Positions 45,276 through 54,855 of a stretch of 64,000 bases of DNA are shown in pieces. The notes under the pieces are model-generated. The model saw only the letters and a list, made by a program, of their open reading frames with translations. It was not told the DNA's origin and searched no databases. This DNA is from Maribacter arcticus. Lineage in GTDB: Bacteria > Bacteroidota > Bacteroidia > Flavobacteriales > Flavobacteriaceae. Each line of letters opens with the position of its first letter. The first letter of the stretch is position 1. Made by a program: the position numbers and the translations under genes. Where the stretch lies: NCBI RefSeq assembly GCF_900167935.1, contig NZ_FUYL01000008.1, positions 62,001-126,000 on the forward strand, written 5' to 3'.

Positions 45276-48200
45276 ATGAAAACAAACAAACTAATGAGAA
45301 TGCTGCTTGCAGTAATGCTTTTTTCAAGCATCACCAGTATCATGGCGTCTAATGAACTCAAAAAAGAGGTGACTCTAAGTGAGTTTCTAAATGAGATTAG
45401 TGCAAAGCACGAAGTGTTTTTCACGTACAACCCTACGCTGGTTTCTACTACCAGTTTAAATCCTGAGGAATATGAATTTCCTTTATTGGATAAGATTATC
45501 AATAAATTGGAACGTAAAACTAGTTTCGATTTTGAATATTTAGGCAATAAATATTATGTGGTTTACCATAAGAAGCCAGAAAGAGCGAAGATTTTAAAAG
45601 TGAATTCTGTTAATAATGGTATTACTGCCCTAACCTTAAACGAGGTAATTCAAAATACTATTTCTGGTAAGGTTACGGATGATTCTGGAATGCCTTTAGC
45701 AGGAGTAAATATTATTGAAAAAGGAACCACCAACGGTACTACATCAGATTTTGATGGTAATTACTCAATAAATATTACCGATGATACAAATTTAGTATTT
45801 AGCTATATAGGTTTTGCTACTCAAGAGGTATCTACTGCTGGCAAAACTACTATTAATGTTCAGTTATCTGAAGGAATGCAATTAGACGAGTTCATCGTTG
45901 TTGGTTCTCGTACAGCTCCAAGAAGTAATGCTGACACACCTTTACCTGTTGATGTTATTGGCGCTAAAGATTTGAGTTCAACTGGTCAAGCTACTTTTGA
46001 TAAAGCTTTACAGTATAGAATTCCTTCCTTTAACACGGTACAAACTCCGGTAAACGATGCGACCTCTTTATTAGATCCTTATGAAATTAGAAACATGGGA
46101 CCTAGTAGAACGTTAATTCTAATTAACGGAAAACGTAAAAACTTAAGTGCTTTATTATACACTCAAACTTCTCCAGGACGTGGTGAAACTGGTGCAGATA
46201 TTTCTGCAATACCAACAGATGCAATCAAGAGAGTTGAAATTCTTCGTGATGGTGCTTCTGCTCAATATGGTTCAGATGCCATCGCTGGTGTAATGAATAT
46301 TATTCTTAAGGATTCTCCAAATGAAGGTTCAGCTACAGTAAGAACAGGTATTACTTCTGAAGGTGACGGTGAAATGTTTGGAGTAGCTTTAAACAATGGC
46401 TCTTCTATTGGAGAGGATAATGGTTTTATAAATTATACTGTTGACCTGTCAAAAGTTAACCAAGCAAATAGACCAGGTACTGTAAATGCAGCTGGTGAAG
46501 CAGGTGATTTTGGAGCAGATATTGCAGATGTACAATCATTTTTATCAAGAAAGCCTGATGCTGGTAACATAAACGGTTCTCCAGAAACAGCTGCAGCTAA
46601 ATTTTCTGTTAACTTAGGGTATGACCTAAGTGATAATACTTCTCTTTATGCTAATGCTGCATATGTATACAAATCGGTGAATAGTTTTGCTAACTACAGA
46701 ACTCCTTACTGGAGAACAGAAGCTGACTTTCCTTATTTAGCAGATTTCTTTCCAAATGGTCCAGGTGGAAGTTACGATGGTTATGTACCAACATTTGAAG
46801 GATTATTAAGTGACTACAATGGTACAGTTGGATTTAAATCTACTATTAACGATTGGAATATCGATGCAAGTTTTACTACAGGTGGAAACACTCAGACGTA
46901 CAAAGTGAACAATACTCACAATAGAAATGTAGTTTATTCTCCATCAACTTGGGTTGATGCGAATGGCAATGGTTCTGTTGATGATGGTGAAATTAGTGAA
47001 GGTTCAGAATTGTATCGAGAAAATAGTCAACAATCATTTGATCCAGGAGGAACTAAGTTCACCAACAATATTGGTAACATTGATATCTCTAGAATACTTT
47101 CTGATAAAGTTAGTATTGGTGTTGGTGCAGAGTTTAGAACTGAAACTTTCGAAGTAATTGAAGGTGAATTGGCTTCTTATGATGGTGGTGGTGCAGATTC
47201 ATTTGCAGGTGCTTCTCCTCAAAATGCTGGTAAATTCAACAGATATAATATTGGTGGGTATTTCAGTTTAGATTATGATGTGTCTGATGCCTTTTTATTA
47301 AGCGGTACTATTAGAACAGAAAATTATTCTGATTTTGGTAATGCTTTTGTTTACAAATTTAGCTCAAGATATAAAGTTAACGATGCTTTCACCTTAAGAG
47401 GTTCTATTTCTTCAGGATTTAGAGCTCCTACCCTACACCAAATCTATACTCAAAAAGCACAATACAGTTTTGTGCCAGGACAAGGTATTCAAGTTGGTGG
47501 TTTAATCAACAACGTGTCTACACAAGCTAAATTATTAGGTATACCTCAATTAGATGCTGAAACATCAACTAACTTCACAATTGGTTTTGGAGGTAAAATT
47601 GAAAACAAATTCAGCTATACTTTTGACTACTATAACATAGCAGTAAAAGACAGAATCGTATTAGGTTCTGAAATAGGTCCGAGTGGAGACGCAGCAAACC
47701 CATTAGATATTCTATTGGCGAATAACAATTTAACTGATGTAAGTTTCTTTTCAAATGCAATAGACACTAAAACTTCTGGTATTGATGTTGTTCTTGCCTA
47801 CAAAGGCATAGAACTTGGAGAAGGTAACCTTGATTTAAATTTATCTGGGAACTACACTATTCAAAACGAAAGAGATGGGGATGTAAAAGATGTGCCATTA
47901 GTAGCAAATTCAGGTCAGTCTGTAGTTAATGAAACTCAAGAGGCTTTATTCTTTACTTCTAGACCTAAGACAAAGTGGATTTTAGGTGCGAACTATGACA
48001 TTAATAAATTTGGTTTTTCTTTGAATAACACATACTTCGGAAAAACAACTTTTCAACAACAAGGTTTGGATAACAATTTATTTACAGAGTTTACCCCAAA
48101 AATTGTTACAGACTTAGGTATTAACTTTAGTCCAACCGACAAATTAACATTAGCATTAAACATCAACAACTTGTTGAATGTGTTGCCTGAGTGGAGTTTT

Positions 48201-48368
48201 CAATCTAAAAATGCAGCAGGTAATGCTATATTGGCCGATCCAGCTCAAACACAAAACCAGTCTAACTTAATTACTTTCAACCAACGTTATTCTCAAATGA
48301 CGTATGATGGTTATCATTTTAGCCAATTAGGTACAATGTTCAACTTATCGTTGAATTATAAGTTCTAG
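45276..48368 (+). CDS. TonB-dependent outer-membrane receptor with STN signalling domain
   Basis: A 1030-residue receptor. In order: signal peptide (MRMLLAVMLFSSITSIMAS), STN domain at about 25-95 (KKEVTLSEFLNEISAKHEVF), a carboxypeptidase-D-like domain at about 125-200 (ISGKVTDDSGMPLAGVNIIE), a plug domain (RILRDGASAQYGSDAIAGVM-type end), and a 22-strand barrel ending in a terminal aromatic (FNLSLNYKF). STN plus the adjacent FecI/FecR pair marks a transducer receptor. No SusD gene follows, so it is not a classical SusCD glycan importer. The ligand, perhaps a siderophore, peptide or small glycan, cannot be told. A terminator follows. Confidence 0.92.
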   Translation: MKTNKLMRMLLAVMLFSSITSIMASNELKKEVTLSEFLNEISAKHEVFFTYNPTLVSTTSLNPEEYEFPLLDKIINKLERKTSFDFEYLGNKYYVVYHKKPERAKILKVNSVNNGITALTLNEVIQNTISGKVTDDSGMPLAGVNIIEKGTTNGTTSDFDGNYSINITDDTNLVFSYIGFATQEVSTAGKTTINVQLSEGMQLDEFIVVGSRTAPRSNADTPLPVDVIGAKDLSSTGQATFDKALQYRIPSFNTVQTPVNDATSLLDPYEIRNMGPSRTLILINGKRKNLSALLYTQTSPGRGETGADISAIPTDAIKRVEILRDGASAQYGSDAIAGVMNIILKDSPNEGSATVRTGITSEGDGEMFGVALNNGSSIGEDNGFINYTVDLSKVNQANRPGTVNAAGEAGDFGADIADVQSFLSRKPDAGNINGSPETAAAKFSVNLGYDLSDNTSLYANAAYVYKSVNSFANYRTPYWRTEADFPYLADFFPNGPGGSYDGYVPTFEGLLSDYNGTVGFKSTINDWNIDASFTTGGNTQTYKVNNTHNRNVVYSPSTWVDANGNGSVDDGEISEGSELYRENSQQSFDPGGTKFTNNIGNIDISRILSDKVSIGVGAEFRTETFEVIEGELASYDGGGADSFAGASPQNAGKFNRYNIGGYFSLDYDVSDAFLLSGTIRTENYSDFGNAFVYKFSSRYKVNDAFTLRGSISSGFRAPTLHQIYTQKAQYSFVPGQGIQVGGLINNVSTQAKLLGIPQLDAETSTNFTIGFGGKIENKFSYTFDYYNIAVKDRIVLGSEIGPSGDAANPLDILLANNNLTDVSFFSNAIDTKTSGIDVVLAYKGIELGEGNLDLNLSGNYTIQNERDGDVKDVPLVANSGQSVVNETQEALFFTSRPKTKWILGANYDINKFGFSLNNTYFGKTTFQQQGLDNNLFTEFTPKIVTDLGINFSPTDKLTLALNINNLLNVLPEWSFQSKNAAGNAILADPAQTQNQSNLITFNQRYSQMTYDGYHFSQLGTMFNLSLNYKF

Positions 48369-48391
48369 TTTGATTTAGTTTATTGGAAGAA

Positions 48392-48420
48392 AGCTACCTA
48401 TATTTAGGTAGCTTTTTTTT
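48392..48420 (+). terminator. Terminator after the TonB receptor
   Basis: AGCTACCTA-TATT-TAGGTAGCT, a perfect 9-bp stem, directly followed by a T-run. The next ATG is only 6 nt beyond, so the methyltransferase needs its own promoter or read-through. Confidence 0.9.
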
Positions 48421-48425
48421 GTACT

Positions 48426-49169
48426 ATGGGTGAGTTATACAATGAAAACCTAGCCTGGGTTTACGATGAAATTTATCAAGGTTTTATTGATTATAAGGCT
48501 GAATATGAATTTTACAAGAATTTGTGCAATGGCTCTAATTCAAAACGAATATTAGAAATTGCATGTGGCACTGGTAATTTAGCCAAATCTTTTACTACAG
48601 ATTTCAGCACGTATGTTGGCTTAGATTTTAGCGAATCAATGCTCAATATTGCAAAGAAAAAATTTCCAGCAGGAAATTTCATTCAAGGTGATATGCGGCA
48701 GTTAAACTTTGTTAAACAGTTTGACAACATTCTTATAACAGGAAGATCAACTAGCTATCTACTCAATAGTACAGATTTAAAACAAACTTTTAAATCTGCA
48801 CACACGGCGCTTGAAGATAAAGGCCTTTTTATGTTTGATTGTATCCATGCAGATTTATTTATCCCCTATATTCTAAAGAATAGCAGTGTGGTTCATAAAT
48901 CAACCTACAATAAGAAACAATTTGAAAGAGATTCTTATTGGGTTAAAAACAAAAACAATAATTATCATCTAATTGATTGGAAATCTACCTATTACCAATT
49001 AAAAGATTCCGAAAAAATTGTATTGGGTGAAGACTCAACTCTATTTAGAGTTTTTACCGTAAAAGAAATAACCGAAGCATTACAGCATTCCGGATTTAAA
49101 ATTTTAGAAATTATGGATAGAGAAACCTATGCTTTTGATACGAATGTATATGTCTGCCAAAAAAAATAG
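48426..49169 (+). CDS. Class I SAM-dependent methyltransferase
   Basis: A 247-residue methyltransferase. The SAM site is RILEIACGTGNLAKSF (motif I) with YVGLDFSESMLNIAKKKF, IQGDMRQLNF and a later ILITGRSTSYLLNSTDLKQ. The C-terminal beta-strands (FKILEIMDRETYAFDTNVYV) fit the small-molecule group of methyltransferases. Its start is 6 nt after the receptor terminator. It converges with the ferredoxin gene with a 14-nt gap. The substrate is unknown. Confidence 0.88.
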   Translation: MGELYNENLAWVYDEIYQGFIDYKAEYEFYKNLCNGSNSKRILEIACGTGNLAKSFTTDFSTYVGLDFSESMLNIAKKKFPAGNFIQGDMRQLNFVKQFDNILITGRSTSYLLNSTDLKQTFKSAHTALEDKGLFMFDCIHADLFIPYILKNSSVVHKSTYNKKQFERDSYWVKNKNNNYHLIDWKSTYYQLKDSEKIVLGEDSTLFRVFTVKEITEALQHSGFKILEIMDRETYAFDTNVYVCQKK

Positions 49170-49183
49170 TTGAAAAATACTCC

Positions 49184-49576
<393 letters not shown>

Positions 49577-49623
49577 TTATTTTTGCACAAAGGTAATCCC
49601 TACTAATTGAGTATACAAATATA

Positions 49624-50688
49624 ATGACCCATCACAACCTTACTATAGAAGCTTTTGTTAAACTTGGAGATTTTCTAAGAACATTTTGTGAATTTATAAC
49701 ATCAGACAACAATTCTGAACATTTAAATCATAAATGGACCGCAAGATTTAAAACTGAAATTGAAATGGCCCAACATTATAATGGGTGGTTCTCAGAAGAG
49801 AATTGCATTCATGCATTTCAAGAATGGGGAAATTTATTGACAAGAGAAAATCTCGAAGCATGGTGTGAAAATTACAACCTAACCATCAACAAAGAAAAAG
49901 TCGTTGCCCTAATTATGGCTGGCAATATTCCTCTAGTTGGGTTTCATGATCTTTTATGTGTGCTAGTTACTGGTAATAAGGCATTGGTAAAACTGTCAAG
50001 TAATGACCAAAAGTTAATTCCATTATTAATAGATTATGTAAAAAGTATAGAGCCATACTTTGAAGGAAGGGTAACTTTCACAAAAGAGAAGCTTGAACAT
50101 TATGATGCTGTTATTGCAACAGGTAGTAATAATACAGCAAGGTATTTTAAATACTATTTTGGTAAAAAACCACACATTATTAGAAAAAATAGAAATTCTG
50201 TTGCCGTTTTGAATGGAAAAGAATCGGGGGAAGAGCTGACCGCTTTAGGTGAAGATATTTTTAGATATTTCGGTCTTGGTTGTAGAAGTGTATCTAAAAT
50301 ATTTATTCCAAACGATTATAACATAGATACTTTTTTCAAAGCAATGTTTCCTCATAACGATATTATCAATCATAATAAATATGCTAATAATTATGATTAT
50401 AACAAGGCCGTGTATCTAATGAGCGAGTTTAAAATACTGGATAATGGCTTTCTTATTTTAAAGGAAGAAAAAAGCTATGGCTCCCCTATTGCATCGCTTT
50501 TCTATGAGCATTATAACAATTCAGAAGAATTAAAAGCAAAACTGAAATTAGAAGAAGATAATATACAGTGTATTGTATCTTCAGGATTTATAGATAATGA
50601 AATAGTATTCGGGCAAACCCAAAAACCATCGTTAAGTGATTATGCAGATGGAATCGATACGGTTAATTTCCTGTTGAGAACATCATAG
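49624..50688 (+). CDS. Acyl-CoA reductase (LuxC-like)
   Basis: A 354-residue protein of the aldehyde dehydrogenase superfamily, LuxC/acyl-CoA reductase branch, which reduces acyl-CoA or acyl-protein thioesters to aldehydes. Readable motifs are VVALIMAGNIPLVGFHDLLC, KALVKLSSNDQKLIPLL, ATGSNNTARYFKYYFGKKPH, IIRKNRNSVAVLNGKE, and the catalytic cysteine in RYFGLGCRSVSKIFIPNDY. No other lux genes are nearby. It precedes serC on the same strand by 72 nt. The product aldehyde and pathway are unknown. Confidence 0.88.
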   Translation: MTHHNLTIEAFVKLGDFLRTFCEFITSDNNSEHLNHKWTARFKTEIEMAQHYNGWFSEENCIHAFQEWGNLLTRENLEAWCENYNLTINKEKVVALIMAGNIPLVGFHDLLCVLVTGNKALVKLSSNDQKLIPLLIDYVKSIEPYFEGRVTFTKEKLEHYDAVIATGSNNTARYFKYYFGKKPHIIRKNRNSVAVLNGKESGEELTALGEDIFRYFGLGCRSVSKIFIPNDYNIDTFFKAMFPHNDIINHNKYANNYDYNKAVYLMSEFKILDNGFLILKEEKSYGSPIASLFYEHYNNSEELKAKLKLEEDNIQCIVSSGFIDNEIVFGQTQKPSLSDYADGIDTVNFLLRTS

Positions 50689-50759
50689 AATTAAATACCT
50701 TTCTGTATCGCAAAATCTTGAAAAAATCCTGACATTTGCATCCTTAAATTACATTCAAA

Positions 50760-51824
50760 ATGAAAATACATAATTTTAGCGCTGGCCCTTGTATATTACC
50801 AAAAGAAATATTGTTAAAGGCTTCTGAAGCCGTTATGGACTTCAATGGCTCTGGACTTTCACTTATAGAAATTTCACACAGAAGCAAAGATTTTGTTGCA
50901 GTAATGGAAAACGCAAGATCATTAGCATTAGAATTACTTGATTTAACCGATAAGGGATATCAAGCCCTTTTTCTGCATGGTGGTGCAAGTCTTGAATTTT
51001 TAATGGTAGCCTATAATCTTTTAGAAAATAAAGCAGGTTATTTAAATACCGGTACTTGGAGTGACAAGGCAATTAAAGAAGCTAAATTATTTGGTGATGT
51101 TGTTGAGGTTGGTTCATCTAAAGACGAAAATTTCAAATACATACCAAAGGGTTATTCAGTACCTGATGGTCTTGACTATTTACATATTACATCTAACAAT
51201 ACCATATTCGGAACCCAATTCAAGAAATTTCCAAAAACTGATGCTCCATTGGTTTGCGACATGAGTTCTGATATATTTTCAAGAAGCTTAGATTTCTCTC
51301 AATTCGACTTAATTTATGCTGGTGCCCAAAAGAATATGGGTCCCGCAGGTGTTACCTTAGTTGTTGTAAAGGAAGATATATTAGGTAAAGTTTCTAGAAA
51401 AATCCCTTCTATGTTAGATTATAAGGTACATATAAGCAAAGACAGCATGTTTAATACGCCTCCTGTTTTTCCTGTGTACACTTCAATGTTAACACTAGAA
51501 TGGCTTAAAAATCTTGGTGGTATCGCTGCCATTGAGGAGATTAATGAAAAGAAAGCCAGATTGTTATATTCTGAAATTGACTTAAACCCTGTTTTTGAAG
51601 GATATGCCAATATTGAAGATCGATCACTAATGAACGCAACTTTCAACTTAACCGATGAAAGTTTAAAAACTACTTTCGAAAATATGTTGAAGGAAGCTGG
51701 TATTAATGGCCTAAACGGTCATCGTTCAGTTGGTGGGTACAGAGCTAGCATGTATAACGCACTTTCTTTAGAAAGCGTAGGTGTGCTGGTAGACGTAATG
51801 AGTGAAATGGAACGAAAAGGATAA
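50760..51824 (+). CDS. serC: Phosphoserine aminotransferase
   Basis: SerC makes phosphoserine from 3-phosphohydroxypyruvate, with PLP. The 354-residue protein begins MKIHNFSAGPCILPKEIL and has LFLHGGASLEFLMVAYNLL, the PLP lysine in IYAGAQKNMGPAGVTLVVV, NTPPVFPVYTSMLTLEWL and the C-terminal GHRSVGGYRASMYNA. The dehydrogenase downstream would supply its substrate, so the two genes form a serine pathway pair. Confidence 0.97.
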   Translation: MKIHNFSAGPCILPKEILLKASEAVMDFNGSGLSLIEISHRSKDFVAVMENARSLALELLDLTDKGYQALFLHGGASLEFLMVAYNLLENKAGYLNTGTWSDKAIKEAKLFGDVVEVGSSKDENFKYIPKGYSVPDGLDYLHITSNNTIFGTQFKKFPKTDAPLVCDMSSDIFSRSLDFSQFDLIYAGAQKNMGPAGVTLVVVKEDILGKVSRKIPSMLDYKVHISKDSMFNTPPVFPVYTSMLTLEWLKNLGGIAAIEEINEKKARLLYSEIDLNPVFEGYANIEDRSLMNATFNLTDESLKTTFENMLKEAGINGLNGHRSVGGYRASMYNALSLESVGVLVDVMSEMERKG

Positions 51825-51893
51825 TTAACTAAACTGTTAATCATTGAAATCGTGAACCGACTTTCACTCAATCATTAAATAAGAAATAATAAT

Positions 51894-52844
51894 ATGAAGA
51901 TTTTAGCTAATGATGGTATTTCCACTAATGGTATTTCCATGATGGAAAAGGCCGGATTTGAGGTTTTAACTACCACTGTGGCACAAGAACAATTAGCCAA
52001 TTATATAAATGAACATAAAATTGATGCTTTATTGGTTCGTAGCGCAACTAAAGTTAGAAAAGAATTAATTGACGCTTGTCCTACATTAAAACTTATTGGT
52101 CGTGGTGGTGTTGGTATGGATAATATAGATGTTGCCTATGCAAAGTCTAAGAATATTCATGTAATCAATACTCCTGCAGCATCATCAGAGTCAGTTGCCG
52201 AATTAGTATTCGCTCACCTTTTCGGAGGTGTTCGATTTTTATACGATGCCAATAGAAATATGCCATTAGAAGGTGACAGTAATTTTAAAGAGTTAAAAAA
52301 ATCCTATTCAAAAGGCACCGAATTAAGAGGTAAAACTCTAGGTATTTTTGGATTTGGAAATATAGGTCAAGCCACTGCAAAACTTGGTATTGGGGCAGGT
52401 ATGAATGTTGTTTATTGTGATCCTGAAGTTTCGAATGCAACTATTGAGCTAACATTTTTTGATGGGCAAAAAGTAACCTTCGCATTGAAGAACACTGAAA
52501 AGTCTGAATTGATAAAAAATGCCGATTATATATCATTACACATACCTGATCAAAAAAGCTATGTTATCGGCAAGGAAGAATTATCACAAATGAAAAAAGG
52601 CGTGGGCATTGTAAATGCTGCTCGTGGTGGTGTAATTGATGAAGTAGCTTTAGTAGAAGCACTTGAAAATGGAACGGTATCATTTGCTGGCCTTGATGTC
52701 TACGAGTCAGAACCAAAACCTGAAATGAAAATTCTTATGCACCCTAGTATATCTCTTTCTCCTCATATTGGTGCTGCCACATTAGAAGCTCAAGAGAGAA
52801 TTGGATCAGAATTGGCTGAACAAATTATCACATTATTAAAATAG
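51894..52844 (+). CDS. serA: D-3-phosphoglycerate dehydrogenase-like 2-hydroxyacid dehydrogenase
   Basis: A 316-residue NAD-dependent D-2-hydroxyacid dehydrogenase. It has the Rossmann loop LGIFGFGNIGQATAKLGIGA, catalytic arginine in GIVNAARGGVIDE, the glutamate region VYESEPKPEMK and histidine in SPHIGAATLEAQERIG. It lacks the ACT domain of the longer SerA, so it would not be inhibited by serine in the same way. Following serC by 69 nt, it most likely performs the first step of serine synthesis; the gene symbol rests on that context. Confidence 0.88.
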   Translation: MKILANDGISTNGISMMEKAGFEVLTTTVAQEQLANYINEHKIDALLVRSATKVRKELIDACPTLKLIGRGGVGMDNIDVAYAKSKNIHVINTPAASSESVAELVFAHLFGGVRFLYDANRNMPLEGDSNFKELKKSYSKGTELRGKTLGIFGFGNIGQATAKLGIGAGMNVVYCDPEVSNATIELTFFDGQKVTFALKNTEKSELIKNADYISLHIPDQKSYVIGKEELSQMKKGVGIVNAARGGVIDEVALVEALENGTVSFAGLDVYESEPKPEMKILMHPSISLSPHIGAATLEAQERIGSELAEQIITLLK

Positions 52845-52912
52845 GTGCTTTATAGCATATTTTAATAACTCTTTTCGTATTTTACAGCATAAACATTAAA
52901 TTAACTATTAGA

Positions 52913-53545
52913 ATGGCAGGATTATTAGATTTATTAAACAGCCCAATGGGCAAGCAATTGATTAGTGGCGTTGCAGGACAAACAAATCAACCTGAAAACA
53001 AAACCGCTGATGTATTGAGCATGGCAATGCCATTAATACTAGGTGCAATGAAAAAGAATGCATCTTCACCAGAAGGAGCCGCAGGATTGATAAATGCGCT
53101 TTCAAGCAAACACAATGGTAGCATCTTGGATAACCTTGGTGGACTTTTCAATGGTGGTGTAGATGATAATGTAATGCAAGACGGTGCTGGTATCTTAGGA
53201 CATGTTTTTGGCGGTAAACAAGCAAATGTTGAAAATGCCCTAAGTCAAAAATCTGGACTTGATGCAGGTTCAATAGCTCAAATACTTAAAATTGCCGCTC
53301 CAATTGTAATGGGTATGATTGGTAAACAAACGGCTCAAAGTAATGTTAGTGATTCTTCAGGCATGAATGCCTTATTAGGAAGTATGCTGGGTGGACAACC
53401 ACAAGAAAATCAGAGTTTGATTACAACACTTTTAGATGCTGATGGCGATGGTAGCGTTTTAGATGATGTTGCTGGCATGGTAATGGGTGGCAGTAAGAAA
53501 AAAGGTGGATTAGCAGGTCTTTTAGGTGGACTTTTCGGTAAATAA
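52913..53545 (+). CDS. DUF937 domain-containing protein
   Basis: A 210-residue protein of the YidB/DUF937 type: a start of MAGLLDLLNSPMGKQLISGV, Ala/Gly-rich helices, an internal repeat (KIAAPIVMGMIGKQ) and an EF-hand-like loop DADGDGSVLDD near the C-terminus. The end is GGLAGLLGGLFGK, a Gly/Leu tail. DUF937 proteins have no established biochemical role. It is in line with serA but 68 nt away and has its own terminator. Confidence 0.85.
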   Translation: MAGLLDLLNSPMGKQLISGVAGQTNQPENKTADVLSMAMPLILGAMKKNASSPEGAAGLINALSSKHNGSILDNLGGLFNGGVDDNVMQDGAGILGHVFGGKQANVENALSQKSGLDAGSIAQILKIAAPIVMGMIGKQTAQSNVSDSSGMNALLGSMLGGQPQENQSLITTLLDADGDGSVLDDVAGMVMGGSKKKGGLAGLLGGLFGK

Positions 53546-53568
53546 AAGTTGTATACTATTTAACATAT

Positions 53569-53596
53569 GCCGCTTGCAGATGCAAGCGGCTTTTTT
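53569..53596 (+). terminator. Terminator after the DUF937 gene
   Basis: GCCGCTTGCA-GA-TGCAAGCGGC followed by TTTTTT: a 10-bp GC-rich perfect stem and U-run. Confidence 0.92.
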
Positions 53597-53610
53597 GTAT
53601 CTTATTTTTC

Positions 53611-54081
53611 ATGAAAAAGAGAAAGAATAAATCCGTCCTACTTAATTTCATTATCATCTTTATTTTTGCCTTGGTTTTAATTAGCTGTGGGTCAACAAAG
53701 GAATCATTAGCTATTTCAAATGATGAAAAAGTAGCTTTCGAACAAGTTGAAGGCGATACGATAACTATTTCAAGTGATAAAACTGAGTATGAAATTATAA
53801 TAATTGAACCAGGTTTTTATACATGGCTAAACTCAATAGCGAAACCTGAAGGATATTATTCTCAAAATTTTCTAGAAAATCGCAATTACTTAATGGTATT
53901 AGAATGGAACCAAAGAGTATTACAACCCATGCGATATAGCCCAAATTTATATGAGCTTCAGATTGATTATATTAAAAATATAGATTATGGTTATGAGGTA
54001 AATTATAAACTCTATAATTACTTTATCTATTTTCAAAGAAAGTACAATCAACGATTGGGTCCTTTTATCCCACGCATATAA
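53611..54081 (+). CDS. DUF6146 family lipoprotein
   Basis: A 156-residue lipoprotein. The signal is FIIIFIFALVLISCGSTKES (lipobox LISC). The mature region contains YEIIIIEPGFYTWLNSIAKP, GYYSQNFLENRNYLMVLEWN, QRVLQPMRYSPNLYELQIDY and YEVNYKLYNYFIYFQRKYNQ, matching the flavobacterial DUF6146 pattern. The rich aromatic content suggests a compact beta/alpha fold at the inner face of the outer membrane. Function unknown. The next gene (DUF6787) follows by 30 nt on the same strand, a recurrent pair. Confidence 0.85.
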   Translation: MKKRKNKSVLLNFIIIFIFALVLISCGSTKESLAISNDEKVAFEQVEGDTITISSDKTEYEIIIIEPGFYTWLNSIAKPEGYYSQNFLENRNYLMVLEWNQRVLQPMRYSPNLYELQIDYIKNIDYGYEVNYKLYNYFIYFQRKYNQRLGPFIPRI

Positions 54082-54111
54082 AAAGTATATTTACTGGCTT
54101 TAAAAATTTTT

Positions 54112-54429
54112 ATGCAAAAATTAAAAGAACGCTGGGGTATTTCCAGTAATTTTCAATTAATAATCATTTTTTTCGTTTTCGCGATAACTGGCTCATCTTC
54201 AGTTTATGTAGCTAAACCATTCTTAAATCTTATAGGTTTACAACAATCAAATTTTCCAGACGCGTGGTGGGGTACGACTATCTATTGGTTTTTTAGAATT
54301 ATCCTTATTTTTCCTTTTTATCAAATTCTGCTTGTAATTTATGGATGGTTATTCGGTCAATCTAAATTCTTTTGGGCTTTTGAAAAAAAAATGTTGAAAC
54401 GAATCGGCTTAGGTTTTTTATTCAATTAA
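54112..54429 (+). CDS. DUF6787 family membrane protein
   Basis: A 105-residue inner-membrane protein of the DUF6787 type: MQKLKERWGISSNFQLIIIF leads into a helix, then FAITGSSSVYVAKPFLNLIG, and a second hydrophobic part WFFRIILIFPFYQILLVIYG ending LFGQSKFFWAFEKKML. Two to three membrane segments are expected. Function unknown. It follows the DUF6146 lipoprotein gene and probably shares its transcript. Confidence 0.85.
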   Translation: MQKLKERWGISSNFQLIIIFFVFAITGSSSVYVAKPFLNLIGLQQSNFPDAWWGTTIYWFFRIILIFPFYQILLVIYGWLFGQSKFFWAFEKKMLKRIGLGFLFN

Positions 54430-54482
54430 TTTAAGAGTTCATTAACAGTTTATACCTGCATGCATTAGTTAGATTTGTAAAT

Positions 54483-54809
54483 ATGAATTTTTTGAGGTAC
54501 AAAATAGTTTATCCAATAGTTGCCATTATCTTAATGGCTAGCCTGTTGGGTCCTTATTTTGTGAAAATATCTCACGCTTTAAACGAGCATGAAGAATTTC
54601 ACTGTACATCTAAAGAATTACATGTTCATGCTGTTGAGTTCGATTGTGATTTTGAGCACTATCAACTATCTTCCTTATATTATCCAGAATTTGATTACCC
54701 GCAGTTTATTCAACTAACTCCTATTACCGAGGCTATTATAAACAACTACTACTTTTTAAGTAAGTATCAACAACTTCATTTTGTATTAAGAGGTCCTCCT
54801 TCTTGTTAA
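54483..54809 (+). CDS. Small exported His/Cys protein preceding a metal-type TonB receptor
   Basis: A 108-residue protein with an N-terminal signal or anchor (YKIVYPIVAIILMASLLGPY), then a stretch rich in His, Cys and acids: ALNEHEEFHCTSKELHVHAV and EFDCDFEHY, and a C-terminus LRGPPSC. It resembles the small proteins (HYC_CC_PP or DUF2946-like) that often accompany metal-linked TonB receptors in this phylum, but the match is partial. The receptor gene begins 47 nt downstream. Metal binding at the envelope is a reasonable inference, not shown. Confidence 0.65.
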   Translation: MNFLRYKIVYPIVAIILMASLLGPYFVKISHALNEHEEFHCTSKELHVHAVEFDCDFEHYQLSSLYYPEFDYPQFIQLTPITEAIINNYYFLSKYQQLHFVLRGPPSC

Positions 54810-54855
54810 TTATTTTTTAACAAGCTGAAGTCTATAAACCTTAATACAATTTTAT

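Noticed and set aside
45276..48368. SusC of a SusCD glycan uptake locus
   Set aside because: No SusD-like lipoprotein or glycan enzymes follow; the STN domain and FecI/FecR context fit a transducer receptor.
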